64,000 bases of DNA from contig CP160630.1 of assembly GCA_038993745.2 (NCBI GenBank), positions 620,001 through 684,000 on the forward strand. Direction: 5' to 3'. Within the stretch, counting starts at the first letter, position 1, and every line of letters starts with the position of its first letter. The notes beneath the pieces were generated by a model that was not told the DNA's origin, made no database searches, and saw nothing but the letters and a program-made list of their open reading frames with translations. The stretch comes from Aliivibrio fischeri. GTDB taxonomy: Bacteria; Pseudomonadota; Gammaproteobacteria; Enterobacterales; Vibrionaceae. A program made the translations under genes and the position numbers. Positions 55,878-63,651 of the stretch are shown here, piece by piece.

Positions 55878-56503
55878 TCTTCTAACTCCAAGAAAGTTTT
55901 ACATTCATTAATCGATTTTAATTGATAGGCTTCAACAAATTGCCAGTCTGCATATAAACCAGCTGCAATTGTTAAATCTCCATACTTACCAGAAGCTGTT
56001 AGCTTAGAGAAATATGAAAACCACTCTTTGCGCACTTGAAATTTACCAGGTGACGATGGTAGCTGATCTGGTCTCATCCAACCTTCAAACATATTTTGTT
56101 TAAATTGTTTGCCTTTATACCATGAAGGATTCTCCCTACTATATGTATAAACTTGACGCCAATAATCATTAAAAAGCGATGGCGACACTATAGCAATATC
56201 CAGATCGGATTCATCTCCAAAAGCTCTAAATCTTGGTTTAGTTTCTTTTAATTCTTTAGTTTCTGAGTCAAATACCTTCTTTTCAGATAAACTGAAACCT
56301 AATTTACCTGAGCCAACCAAAAAAACGCAACTTGGATGAACTTTAAAATGAGATGCAATCTCTTCTTTAAGCTCATAATATAAAACACTATCTAACCAAA
56401 AGCTGTCACCAAAAATTATATGCTTACGCAAAAACATTTCAGAGTCAGTGGAAAGAAGCTCCTTTTTTATCAAATCCAACTTCCCTTCTATGTTGTTTTC
56501 CAT
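55874..56503 (-). CDS. Nucleotidyltransferase-like protein, partner of DUF262
   Basis: About 209 residues from ATG 56503 (GGGAGA upstream). CVFLVGSGKLGFSLS with FGDESDLDIAIVSPSLF is the GS...D-x-D core of the DNA-polymerase-beta-like nucleotidyltransferase fold. The fold also includes MNT-type antitoxins. It is the first gene of a two-gene cassette and overlaps the DUF262 gene by 4 bases, so the two proteins probably act together. Confidence 0.75.
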   Translation of the reverse strand: MENNIEGKLDLIKKELLSTDSEMFLRKHIIFGDSFWLDSVLYYELKEEIASHFKVHPSCVFLVGSGKLGFSLSEKKVFDSETKELKETKPRFRAFGDESDLDIAIVSPSLFNDYWRQVYTYSRENPSWYKGKQFKQNMFEGWMRPDQLPSSPGKFQVRKEWFSYFSKLTASGKYGDLTIAAGLYADWQFVEAYQLKSINECKTFLELEE

Positions 56504-56529
56504 ATATCTCCCTTTTCTATGAATTACAT

Positions 56530-56647
56530 AACGCCTGCATAACACGTTTACTACTAAGCAATTATACTTAATATTGACGCCTTAAAACGAGAAACACCCG
56601 ACAACCTGAGATGCCGAGTGTAGTAAATCGTGTTGATGCGATTGTTA
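56530..56647 (-). repeat. attC site, GCGATT end
   Basis: 118 bases with the TTAAAACGAGAAACACCCG core. The outer end reads GTTGATGCGATTGTTA in place of GATGCATTTGTTA. Confidence 0.92.
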
Positions 56648-57430
56648 GCTGCGTACTCTAGTGGCTTGAGCTTCATAAGCATCGATGAAATCTATATTCA
56701 TCTGACTTAACGTTTGAACCGATTTTTTATCATTGATTAAAACTACATTTTTATTATTTTTCAAAAATGATTTGATTTTAGATTTTTTAAAGCCAATTTT
56801 CATTTCTTGCTTAAATATAGGTATATAAAACATTAAAGCGCCGATAATAACTAGTCTCATAACAAAGCTATCATCTGCTTGAACCACGACCGATATTCGT
56901 ACGTGAAACGGATTTAACTCTCCTTGACTAGTCACTGTATAATTATTATCTTGAAAACCTTGAATTTCAGAGCTATTTAATATTCTTGGTTTAACCAAAC
57001 CAATCATTAGAAAACAATCTTGAGAACACAATGATGCATCATTATCAAGAATATAAGATATATACTTATCAAATAGTTCTGGATGTGAACTAGCTGAGCG
57101 AGTCGAATTAAAAGAAATTTTTAGTAACCATCTTAGTAAAAGATGGAAATCATATGACAAATCAATACTCGATTTGACAAAATTTTCGACCATAATTCCA
57201 TTACTAGTTACAAATTTCTGGGCATAATCATCGAGTTCCCCTAACTTAACATTATTACATTCCCCACATACATCTTTTACAATCATTTCAGAAGGTATCA
57301 TTTTACCGGCTTTTTCATTCCAACCAATATGCTTACCTAATTTTTCCTTTTGAAATTTATACATAAAATTAGGAATTACATGTTCCCTAGTAAGCTTATC
57401 ATCATTTTTACAATAGGCACAAATAGCCAT
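56645..57430 (-). CDS. HNH-type endonuclease domain protein
   Basis: 261 residues. CAYCKNDDKLTREHVIPN and the later DVCGECNNVKLGELD give the two-CxxC zinc site with the central H and N of an HNH (ICEA/McrA-like) nuclease core in the first 70 residues. The rest is helical with a hydrophobic patch (RLVIIGALMFYIPIF). Stand-alone HNH proteins often act in restriction or phage defence. The stop codon is the TAA of the attC. Confidence 0.85.
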   Translation of the reverse strand: MAICAYCKNDDKLTREHVIPNFMYKFQKEKLGKHIGWNEKAGKMIPSEMIVKDVCGECNNVKLGELDDYAQKFVTSNGIMVENFVKSSIDLSYDFHLLLRWLLKISFNSTRSASSHPELFDKYISYILDNDASLCSQDCFLMIGLVKPRILNSSEIQGFQDNNYTVTSQGELNPFHVRISVVVQADDSFVMRLVIIGALMFYIPIFKQEMKIGFKKSKIKSFLKNNKNVVLINDKKSVQTLSQMNIDFIDAYEAQATRVRS

Positions 57431-57457
57431 AAAATCCTCGTATATATAAAAGCAGCT

Positions 57458-57575
57458 AACGCCTGCATAACACGTTTGCTACTATGCAGATTAAACTTAA
57501 ATTTACCACTAAACACGGTAAACCCAAAGAGACCTAGAATGCCGAATGTAGCAAATCGTGTTGATGCATTTGTTA
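57458..57575 (-). repeat. attC site
   Basis: 118 bases with the ACCACTAAACACGGTAAAC core and GCTAC/GTAGC arms. Confidence 0.93.
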
Positions 57576-57585
57576 TGTGAATTGC

Positions 57586-58101
57586 CTAATTGATCCCATG
57601 AGCCTTTTTAAAGCGTCTTACTTTTGTTCTCATATTTTTCATTGGTGACGATGTATTAAATTGGATCATTCGTCCTAACGTCCATTGCTCATACCACAGG
57701 ATTTCATATAAAGCATAATTATCAAGGCTATTAATTAGTTCTAAAACTTCTTTAGTTGTCGATTTAAACTCAAGCTGTAAATCAACGAAATCCCAGTCTT
57801 TATAATGAGCTTGGAAGCTTTGAGCTAATTCACCTAGTTGATTCCATTTATAACCGGTTTCAGGGAAATCTACAGGCTTTCCATTTGATTTTAGTTGATA
57901 CCATTTAAGAACAAGCTTACCCCAACCTATTAAATATGAAAGAGTATCGCAAACACTAACTTTTGTATTTTTTACGTTTCCTTCAATTTCCAAATCACGA
58001 GATAACTCCGATGGAATAGATTGATAATCAACCAATAATTTAGATGAAATAGAGCTAATCGCATCAACTAACTCATCTTTATTTTTTGGGACTGAGGACA
58101 T
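57586..58101 (-). CDS. ClbS/DfsB-family four-helix protein
   Basis: About 171 residues from ATG 58101, supported by GGAG six bases upstream. Family segments are SVPKNKDELVDAISSISSKL, VSVCDTLSYLIGWGKLVLKW, KPVDFPETGYKWNQLGELAQ and WTLGRMIQFNTSSPMKNMR. ClbS protects colibactin producers by hydrolysing the cyclopropane warhead; most relatives have unknown substrates. The cassette may offer resistance to a genotoxin or similar compound, which is inference. Confidence 0.88.
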   Translation of the reverse strand: MSSVPKNKDELVDAISSISSKLLVDYQSIPSELSRDLEIEGNVKNTKVSVCDTLSYLIGWGKLVLKWYQLKSNGKPVDFPETGYKWNQLGELAQSFQAHYKDWDFVDLQLEFKSTTKEVLELINSLDNYALYEILWYEQWTLGRMIQFNTSSPMKNMRTKVRRFKKAHGIN

Positions 58102-58119
58102 TTTAGACTCCATTCACAT

Positions 58120-58237
58120 AACGCCTGCATAACACGTTTACTACTATGCAATTATACTTAATATTGACGCCTTAAAACGAGAAACACCCGACAATCTGAG
58201 ATGCCGAGTGTAGTAAATCGTGTTGATGCGATTGTTA
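58120..58237 (-). repeat. attC site, GCGATT end
   Basis: 118 bases with the TTAAAACGAGAAACACCCG core and the GTTGATGCGATTGTTA end also seen at 56530. Confidence 0.92.
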
Positions 58238-58774
58238 TGTTTTGGTTTGAATAAGTTTAGATAACATTGCTTCTGCAACTTGATCACCAAAAGTTGACAT
58301 ACATTCTGGACCGTCATAGATAATTTCACCGTCTGCATGTTCACGAATGAACATATTCAATGTCAACGCACTATTATGAGCTGTTTCAAAAAATGGAACC
58401 GGTTGTTGTTCAAAATGAATGTCATGATGTACTACCCACTTATTACGAAACAAAACCATTTCTTCTCGATATTCGTTAAATTCGGCGAGACTTAGCTTTG
58501 TTGATTTAAGCAGTGAATCTATAAATTTCTGATGATATTCCTCTGGTATTAACTTCTTCCAATGCCCCTCATCTTTCCACGAACCAAACAATTTACACCA
58601 ACTTGTTACTGCATCACAAAGTAACACATTGTGGATATGTGTATATGGACACAAGCCACCAAACTCACGATCTAACTCTTGGCACTTATGTTCAAGAGCA
58701 AGAAAACAGGAGTGCGACCGAAAAAATGAGTGTAAGACCGTCAACCGACCATGTAACTCTTTGACATTATTCAT
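58235..58774 (-). CDS. HEPN/AbiU2-like helical protein
   Basis: About 179 residues from ATG 58774 (GAGG upstream). It is helical, with EMVLFRNKWVVHHDIHFE. R-N-K-W-V-V-H-H fits an R-x5-H or R-x6-H HEPN motif followed by D, as in AbiU2-type abortive-infection proteins. The start FLALEHKCQELDREFGG is compatible. The assignment is by motif only. The stop is in the attC. Confidence 0.62.
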   Translation of the reverse strand: MNNVKELHGRLTVLHSFFRSHSCFLALEHKCQELDREFGGLCPYTHIHNVLLCDAVTSWCKLFGSWKDEGHWKKLIPEEYHQKFIDSLLKSTKLSLAEFNEYREEMVLFRNKWVVHHDIHFEQQPVPFFETAHNSALTLNMFIREHADGEIIYDGPECMSTFGDQVAEAMLSKLIQTKT

Positions 58775-58793
58775 TTTCACCTCGTAAAAACAT

Positions 58794-58911
58794 AACGCCT
58801 GCATAACACGTTTACTACTATGCAATTATACTTGAAATTGACGCCCTAAAACGAGAAACACCCGGCAATCTGAGATGCCGAGTGTAGTAAATCGTGTTGA
58901 TGCATTTGTTA
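58794..58911 (-). repeat. attC site
   Basis: 118 bases with the CTAAAACGAGAAACACCCG core and ACTAC/GTAGT arms. Confidence 0.93.
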
Positions 58912-58946
58912 TGCCGAAACTATAAGCTTACATAATTAACTAAGTG

Positions 58947-59390
58947 TTATTGACCTAGAGAGTTAGTAATATCGTAAACTCTACGATTAGACTCTATCGC
59001 ATAAACTCTACCACCAAGAGCTTTACATTCTAAATCGCTTTTTCCTTTCCAATTTACACCTGTTCCGTACATTACAGGTCGAACAATTCGCCAAGGCCAA
59101 AACCCAAAGCGTTGACCACCTTGAAAATTAACAACTGTATTTGCACCTGCTCTATCGGCATTCTCAAGTAACTTTGGCATAACTCGACTTACTGAGCCAT
59201 AAGTTCCTCTAGCTGCTTTTAAAGGTTTAATATGTTTATATTCAATATTTGGACTACTATCAAAAACACATTTAGTTCTCATGTTTTTAGCGTAATGTGC
59301 AGAGACTGAACTCCCTTCCTGTAATGTACTTAAATCAGCAGAACAACCAGAGAGTAAAATACAACCTATAATAACTAAAACTTTATTCAT
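58947..59390 (-). CDS. RcsF-like small lipoprotein
   Basis: 147 residues with lipobox LLSGC (lipidated cysteine near residue 16). The body (KHIKPLKAARGTYGSVSRVM, LENADRAGANTVVNF and a final CKALGGRVY) resembles DUF4156/RcsF-like lipoproteins, which have a ferredoxin-like fold and a C-terminal cysteine. An outer-membrane location is likely. The role is unknown. Confidence 0.72.
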   Translation of the reverse strand: MNKVLVIIGCILLSGCSADLSTLQEGSSVSAHYAKNMRTKCVFDSSPNIEYKHIKPLKAARGTYGSVSRVMPKLLENADRAGANTVVNFQGGQRFGFWPWRIVRPVMYGTGVNWKGKSDLECKALGGRVYAIESNRRVYDITNSLGQ

Positions 59391-59527
59391 AACGCTCGTT
59401 CATTTATTTTATAAAGTCTTGTAAACTATCACTTAAATACAAAGTTGTTCAGTTCTAAACTTACGCAACTACTATAAACATTCTCTTATATGACATTGAT
59501 TCAGTTTCCATTCAGGTTGAGCGGCAT

Positions 59528-59647
59528 AACGCCGCAATAACACGTTTATTACTACGACGGCTTAGCTGAATTTTACTGCCTTAAACATCAAAACCAAAGA
59601 CAAACCTACAATGCCGAATGTAATAAATCGTGTTGATTGCTTTGTTA
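59528..59647 (-). repeat. attC site, GCAAT type
   Basis: 120 bases. AACGCCGCAATAACACG pairs with GTGTTGATTGCTTTGTTA; arms are TTATTAC/GTAATAA. Confidence 0.92.
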
Positions 59648-59655
59648 AATGCGAT

Positions 59656-60108
59656 TTAAAGTAATCTACAAACTAACCGCAACATATCTTTGTGCTGAAT
59701 ACCATTTTCATAGATGTCTTCATCATAATTATCGAGAAAGAAATCTTTTACGATTGAGTCAACTCGAAACCCATGCCGTTGATAAAACGACAATTGATAG
59801 CCAAAAGTTCCCGTTCCTAGCTCTACGTTACTGTAGCCATTCAAAGCTAATTCGTTTAATACAAATTTGAGGAGATTTGAGCCAATACCTTTTTGTTGAT
59901 ATTCCGGAGCTATCGCAATATTGTAGATTTCGACCACAGAAGAACTAAGCTGCTTACTAATACAAATACCGACTATTTCATGATTTTTAAAAGCACCGAA
60001 ACAGTCAGAACTATTCAGATACTTATTAATACATTCTTGAGATGGATCTGCTTCAAGTAATAATTTCATTGGGGCTAAACCTGATGATATTTTTTTAAAC
60101 TCAATCAA
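59656..60108 (-). CDS. GNAT-family N-acetyltransferase
   Basis: 150 residues from TTG 60108, with AGAGG 8 bases upstream. The acetyl-CoA signature is APEYQQKGIGSNLLKFVL (Q-x-x-G-I-G), and the late motif GYQLSFYQRHGFR is typical. The target is unknown. GNAT genes are common integron cargo, sometimes giving drug resistance. Confidence 0.88.
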   Translation of the reverse strand: MIEFKKISSGLAPMKLLLEADPSQECINKYLNSSDCFGAFKNHEIVGICISKQLSSSVVEIYNIAIAPEYQQKGIGSNLLKFVLNELALNGYSNVELGTGTFGYQLSFYQRHGFRVDSIVKDFFLDNYDEDIYENGIQHKDMLRLVCRLL

Positions 60109-60140
60109 ACCATTTTCCTCTCAAAGTCTTTGAAGCATTT

Positions 60141-60257
60141 AACGCCTGCATAACACGTTTGCTACCATGCAGATTAAGCCTAAATTTACCACTCAACACG
60201 GTAAACAAAAAGAAACTAGAATGCCGAATGTAGCAAATCGTGTTGATGCACTTGTTA
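60141..60257 (-). repeat. attC site
   Basis: 117 bases with the ACCACTCAACACGGTAAAC core. The outer end reads GATGCACTTGTTA. Confidence 0.92.
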
Positions 60258-60878
60258 TGAATCTATTTTATGGTTTAAATTATTCGCATCTTCGAATACT
60301 TTTGTCTTTTCAATAAATACATCTTCTATATAACGTGAATAATCAGTACTGAATACTTGAGGTTCTTTGATTACAATAGCATTAAGTTCTACATCCGTTT
60401 TCTCTGGAGTAATAATAACTTTAAAAATAAGATCATAATATGATACCTGAAATTTAGAGTTACCTTTTATGTAACCACTAATGGAAAATAGTGCTGGAAT
60501 ACTAAAATGATTAAGTGTTTTAATCACACCATTTTCAGATAAGTTAAATGTTGATATGTGTTCAGTAACAAACGCTGAAAAAACGTCATCGTCAAAAGTA
60601 AAGTTAGGAGATCCCAATGAAATTGACTTCATATCTAAATCATTTGGCAAATTAATAGTTACACTATGAAGTAATGAATCTTTAGATACTGGAATTAAAG
60701 AGATCTTCGACTTTACTTTTTCCATTTTCAAAACGATAACACGCTCAGAGTTATACGAATTTAAAGAAAGCTGATAAGCCTTTTCACTAATATTGTTAGC
60801 ATGCAAAGATACAAAAACCGCAATAACTGACAACGCAACAGAAACAACTGTTACAATTTTATTGAAATTCAAATACAT
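60255..60878 (-). CDS. Single-pass membrane hypothetical protein
   Basis: 207 residues. One N-terminal helix (KIVTVVSVALSVIAVFVSLH) anchors a beta-rich soluble domain (SISLGSPNFTFDDDVFSAFV, LFSISGYIKGNSKFQVSYYD). The family is not recognised. Its stop TAA is in the attC. Confidence 0.65.
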   Translation of the reverse strand: MYLNFNKIVTVVSVALSVIAVFVSLHANNISEKAYQLSLNSYNSERVIVLKMEKVKSKISLIPVSKDSLLHSVTINLPNDLDMKSISLGSPNFTFDDDVFSAFVTEHISTFNLSENGVIKTLNHFSIPALFSISGYIKGNSKFQVSYYDLIFKVIITPEKTDVELNAIVIKEPQVFSTDYSRYIEDVFIEKTKVFEDANNLNHKIDS

Positions 60879-60899
60879 TTCCTTTTAATTTAGACTCAT

Positions 60900-61018
60900 A
60901 ACGCCTGCATAACACGTTTATTACTATGTAAACCAACCTGAATTTAGCCGCCTTAATCACAAAACCAAAGGCAAACCCAGAACGTCGAGTGTAATAAATC
61001 GTGTTGATGCATTTGTTA
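60900..61018 (-). repeat. attC site
   Basis: 119 bases with the CGCCTTAATCACAAAACC core and TTATTAC/GTAATAA arms. Confidence 0.93.
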
Positions 61019-61022
61019 TGTG

Positions 61023-61529
61023 CTATTTTACGTGCTGATTTATTAATTTTTCCAATTTTAATTGCGCCGCTTCAAACCAAATATGAAGCTCTTCATTAGC
61101 TTCTATATAAGGGTGGTCGCTAGGAATCGTATCTCCACTTTCGAGCTTGGGTTCACTTAATTCATCCATACCTAAACTAATGATATTTGTAGATATTGTC
61201 GTATCTATCTTTGACTTACGAAAATATAGACTACATAAAGTGTCAATCCTGATTCCAAGCCCTACAAACTTTTCAATAAGCTTTTCATCATAATTCTTAC
61301 CTAGATTGAGCGAGCGATTTACCTCGGCACCTAACGAGTAAAACTCATGTACCGATCCTGTAAGCTCTTCTAGCTTTTCTATAACCCTTTCTTTTCTATC
61401 TCGTTTCCTAATAAACCATTGGTTTAATAATAAGAGTGTAACAGCAAGAGTTGTCGAGATAGCGACAGTAAACAACTTTGCTTGTTCTGTAGGTTCAGAA
61501 AACACTATAGAAAACCATTCAAATATCAT
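61023..61529 (-). CDS. Membrane-anchored coiled hypothetical protein
   Basis: About 168 residues from ATG 61529, with AAGGAA upstream. A helix (LFTVAISTTLAVTLLLLNQW) is followed by charged IRKRDRKERVIEKLEELTGS and a long helical domain. It resembles the DUF6680-like protein at 47196 in layout (N-terminal helix, basic stretch, helical body), though not clearly in sequence. The role is unknown. Confidence 0.62.
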   Translation of the reverse strand: MIFEWFSIVFSEPTEQAKLFTVAISTTLAVTLLLLNQWFIRKRDRKERVIEKLEELTGSVHEFYSLGAEVNRSLNLGKNYDEKLIEKFVGLGIRIDTLCSLYFRKSKIDTTISTNIISLGMDELSEPKLESGDTIPSDHPYIEANEELHIWFEAAQLKLEKLINQHVK

Positions 61530-61559
61530 CAAAATTCCTTGTATACTGAGATAGCACAT

Positions 61560-61679
61560 AACGCCGCAATAACACGTTTATTACTATGACGACTTAGCTG
61601 AATTTTACCGCCTTAAACACCTAAACCAAAGACAAACCTACAACGCCGAATGTAATAAATCGTGTTGATTGCTTTGTTA
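61560..61679 (-). repeat. attC site, GCAAT type
   Basis: 120 bases. AACGCCGCAATAACACG pairs with GTGTTGATTGCTTTGTTA; TTATTAC/GTAATAA arms. It serves ASCH copy 2 but differs in its centre from the attC of copy 1. Confidence 0.92.
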
Positions 61680-61685
61680 TATTGC

Positions 61686-62150
61686 CTATTGATAAACGAC
61701 ATGAAATCGTTCCAATACAAGAACCATGTCCTCACTAGGCTTAATATTTAACTCTGAACATTCAGCAACAAAGAAACGCCAATGAGCTTCACGCCACCAT
61801 TTTAATGAACGGTCGCCCTCGCCTTCTGCATGAGCAAATTCAGCCGTAACTTCGTTATATTTACACGTTTCAACTGAATCAATTTCAATGATACAAATTG
61901 GTTTCCTATCCCAATCAACGACCACTTGTAAGTGACCAACGGTTGGCATTGGTTCTTCACCAGATTCATACCAAACATTTAAGCTACAAGTTGCTGTCTT
62001 TTGACCAATTCGGATTAATTTAGCACATAGATTGGCATTATGCTCATCAGCACAGAAATAGTTTGAACTGAATGATTGATATTTTTTACGCTCAGTTTCA
62101 GAAAGTGAGCTTAGGTACTTATTCAAGTAGATTTGAGACTGTTCTTCCAT
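61686..62150 (-). CDS. ASCH-domain protein, copy 2
   Basis: 154 residues, differing from the copy at 41382 at six positions (D30N, E43K, a three-residue change NGN to DRK, and A to V late in the protein). The sequence immediately upstream of the start, up to the next attC, is the same in both. Two cassettes 20 kb apart with nearly the same gene point to cassette duplication or repeated capture. The function is as for copy 1. Confidence 0.9.
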   Translation of the reverse strand: MEEQSQIYLNKYLSSLSETERKKYQSFSSNYFCADEHNANLCAKLIRIGQKTATCSLNVWYESGEEPMPTVGHLQVVVDWDRKPICIIEIDSVETCKYNEVTAEFAHAEGEGDRSLKWWREAHWRFFVAECSELNIKPSEDMVLVLERFHVVYQ

Positions 62151-62178
62151 GAAATCCTCTTAATTATTTTCGCAATAT

Positions 62179-62297
62179 AACGCTTGCATAACACGTTTAT
62201 TACCATGCAAACCAACCTGAATTTAACCGCCTTAATCACGAAACCCAAGACAAACTCAGAACGCCGAGTGTAATAAATCGTGTTGATGCGATTGTTG
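62179..62297 (-). repeat. attC site, altered core end
   Basis: 119 bases with AACGCTTGCATAACACG and TTATTACC arms. The outer end reads GATGCGATTGTTG, with the usual final A changed to G, though the GTT needed for the core remains. Confidence 0.9.
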
Positions 62298-62757
62298 TGC
62301 GGACTATCTTTCGGCTTAGCTAGCTTGGTAAAGAACTGCTCCGCCAAGATTTTCTAAGCCTTGATTTTAATTTACCGATGCCAATTAAGCGAACAAAATG
62401 TTCTTAAATTGCGAGATGAAGTAAATGGAAAACAGATACATTTTTTACACCATTTGAACGGTTTGGTTTCAGCAGATTTTGAGCTGATAAACCAAATATC
62501 CTAACCACAATTGGGATTGAAAATGCGGCGAGGAAAACACGGATGCAGGCTAAAATGAGGCAATACCAAAGAACCATTGAAGCGTAAAAATGCCTCTGAA
62601 ACGCCTGAATTTAGGCCGACAATGCTTAATTGCCGAACCTGATGAAACAAATACTAAAAGGCAACAAAAAAAGAGGATTTGTGATAGCTAAATAGCGCTT
62701 ACAAAAGTCTCGTTTCTATTGATGAACCGTGCAAAAAATTTCGGACTCAGTACGCAT
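62298..62757. other. Cassette with no recognisable gene
   Basis: About 460 bases with no frame over 60 codons. On the minus strand several fragments of open frame look protein-like (for example around 62560 to 62480), so it may be a decayed gene. The base composition is slightly richer in G and C than the neighbours. No terminator or tandem element was seen. Confidence 0.5.
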
Positions 62758-62875
62758 AACGCCTGCATAACACGTTTGCTACTGTGCAGATTAAGCTCAA
62801 ATTTACCACTTAACACGGTAAACTCAAAGAAACCTAGAATGCCGAGTGTAGCAAATCGTGTTGATGCATTTGTTA
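62758..62875 (-). repeat. attC site
   Basis: 118 bases with the ACCACTTAACACGGTAAAC core and GCTAC/GTAGC arms. Confidence 0.93.
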
Positions 62876-62891
62876 GGCGAATGCCTAAAAG

Positions 62892-63509
62892 TTATAAGCC
62901 ACTCTTCGTAATTATTTGAGCTAAAGCTGCACCTAAATTTGTTGTTTCATAGCTAACTTTTAATTCATTATTTAACGCATTAAGCTTGAAGTCTCTCCTT
63001 AACAAACCAAGATTTGCTAATTCTTCATAATGTTCTTTTCCACGCTTATGAGATTGAGTAAGATCAAAAGGTTTAGCTTTGTGTGAATAGCAAGATAACA
63101 ACGGTTTAATTAAAGCAGGGGAAAATATATCAATTGCGTAAATTACACGTTCAAATATATCAAGTGTAATAATACCATTATTTAATGAGATAAAAGCTTC
63201 AGCTAGCCACCTTGGTTTATCGATACTATTTGCATTATCAATAATCAGAGACATATTGATACTAATCGTATCCAATTTTTTTATATCCTTGATATCCAAT
63301 GGTTTATTATTAATACCATTGGTTTTTAAATGATTTAAAAAAGACTCTAATTTTTTAGAAAACAAGGCATTAGAAACATCTTTTTTCAAACGAAAAGCAG
63401 TAACAATATTACCAATTAAAGGCAATTCACCAAGAATACTGTCTTCCAAGAGAAGTGATAATACACTGTCAGTATTTTCAGAAACCAAATCTATCACGTT
63501 CTTTTTCAT
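62892..63509 (-). CDS. Hypothetical protein, DUF4393-like
   Basis: 205 residues. The N-terminal part (LSLLLEDSILGELPLIGNIV, TAFRLKKDVSNALFSKKLES, FLNHL) resembles uncharacterised proteins with a short membrane-associated or amphipathic segment followed by an all-helical domain. The C-terminus (EELANLGLLRRDFKLNALNN) looks like a winged helix end. Weak recognition only. The role is unknown. Confidence 0.6.
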   Translation of the reverse strand: MKKNVIDLVSENTDSVLSLLLEDSILGELPLIGNIVTAFRLKKDVSNALFSKKLESFLNHLKTNGINNKPLDIKDIKKLDTISINMSLIIDNANSIDKPRWLAEAFISLNNGIITLDIFERVIYAIDIFSPALIKPLLSCYSHKAKPFDLTQSHKRGKEHYEELANLGLLRRDFKLNALNNELKVSYETTNLGAALAQIITKSGL

Positions 63510-63531
63510 AATTTATCCACTTAATTCGCCT

Positions 63532-63651
63532 AACGCCTGCATAACACGTTTGCTACGATACAGTCTTAGCTGAATTTTAACGCCTTAATCACTGAAACTA
63601 AAAGCAAACTGACAACGCCGAGTGTAGCAAATCGTGTTGATGCATTTGTTA
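63532..63651 (-). repeat. attC site
   Basis: 120 bases with the CGCCTTAATCACTGAAAC core and GCTAC/GTAGC arms. The outer TAA ends the DUF2971 gene. Confidence 0.93.

Noticed and set aside
57350..57580. Plus-strand ORFs such as 57350-57580, 51485-51754, 62719-62919 and 40654-40863 that share the peptide pattern RLSSNLPLNTVNSKKPRMP
   Set aside because: The shared peptide is the antisense translation of the attC core, so it recurs wherever that attC subfamily occurs. It is not a conserved protein.
62123..62347. Minus-strand ORF 62123-62347 across an attC
   Set aside because: It is almost entirely a translation of the attC and overlaps the start of the ASCH gene; no ribosome site and no family match.
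36925..63651. Regularly spaced repeats suggesting a CRISPR array
   Set aside because: Repeats are about 118 bases with imperfect dyad structure and are separated by 0.5 to 1.7 kb with genes. This is the attC layout of an integron. No short repeat-spacer array and no cas gene were seen.
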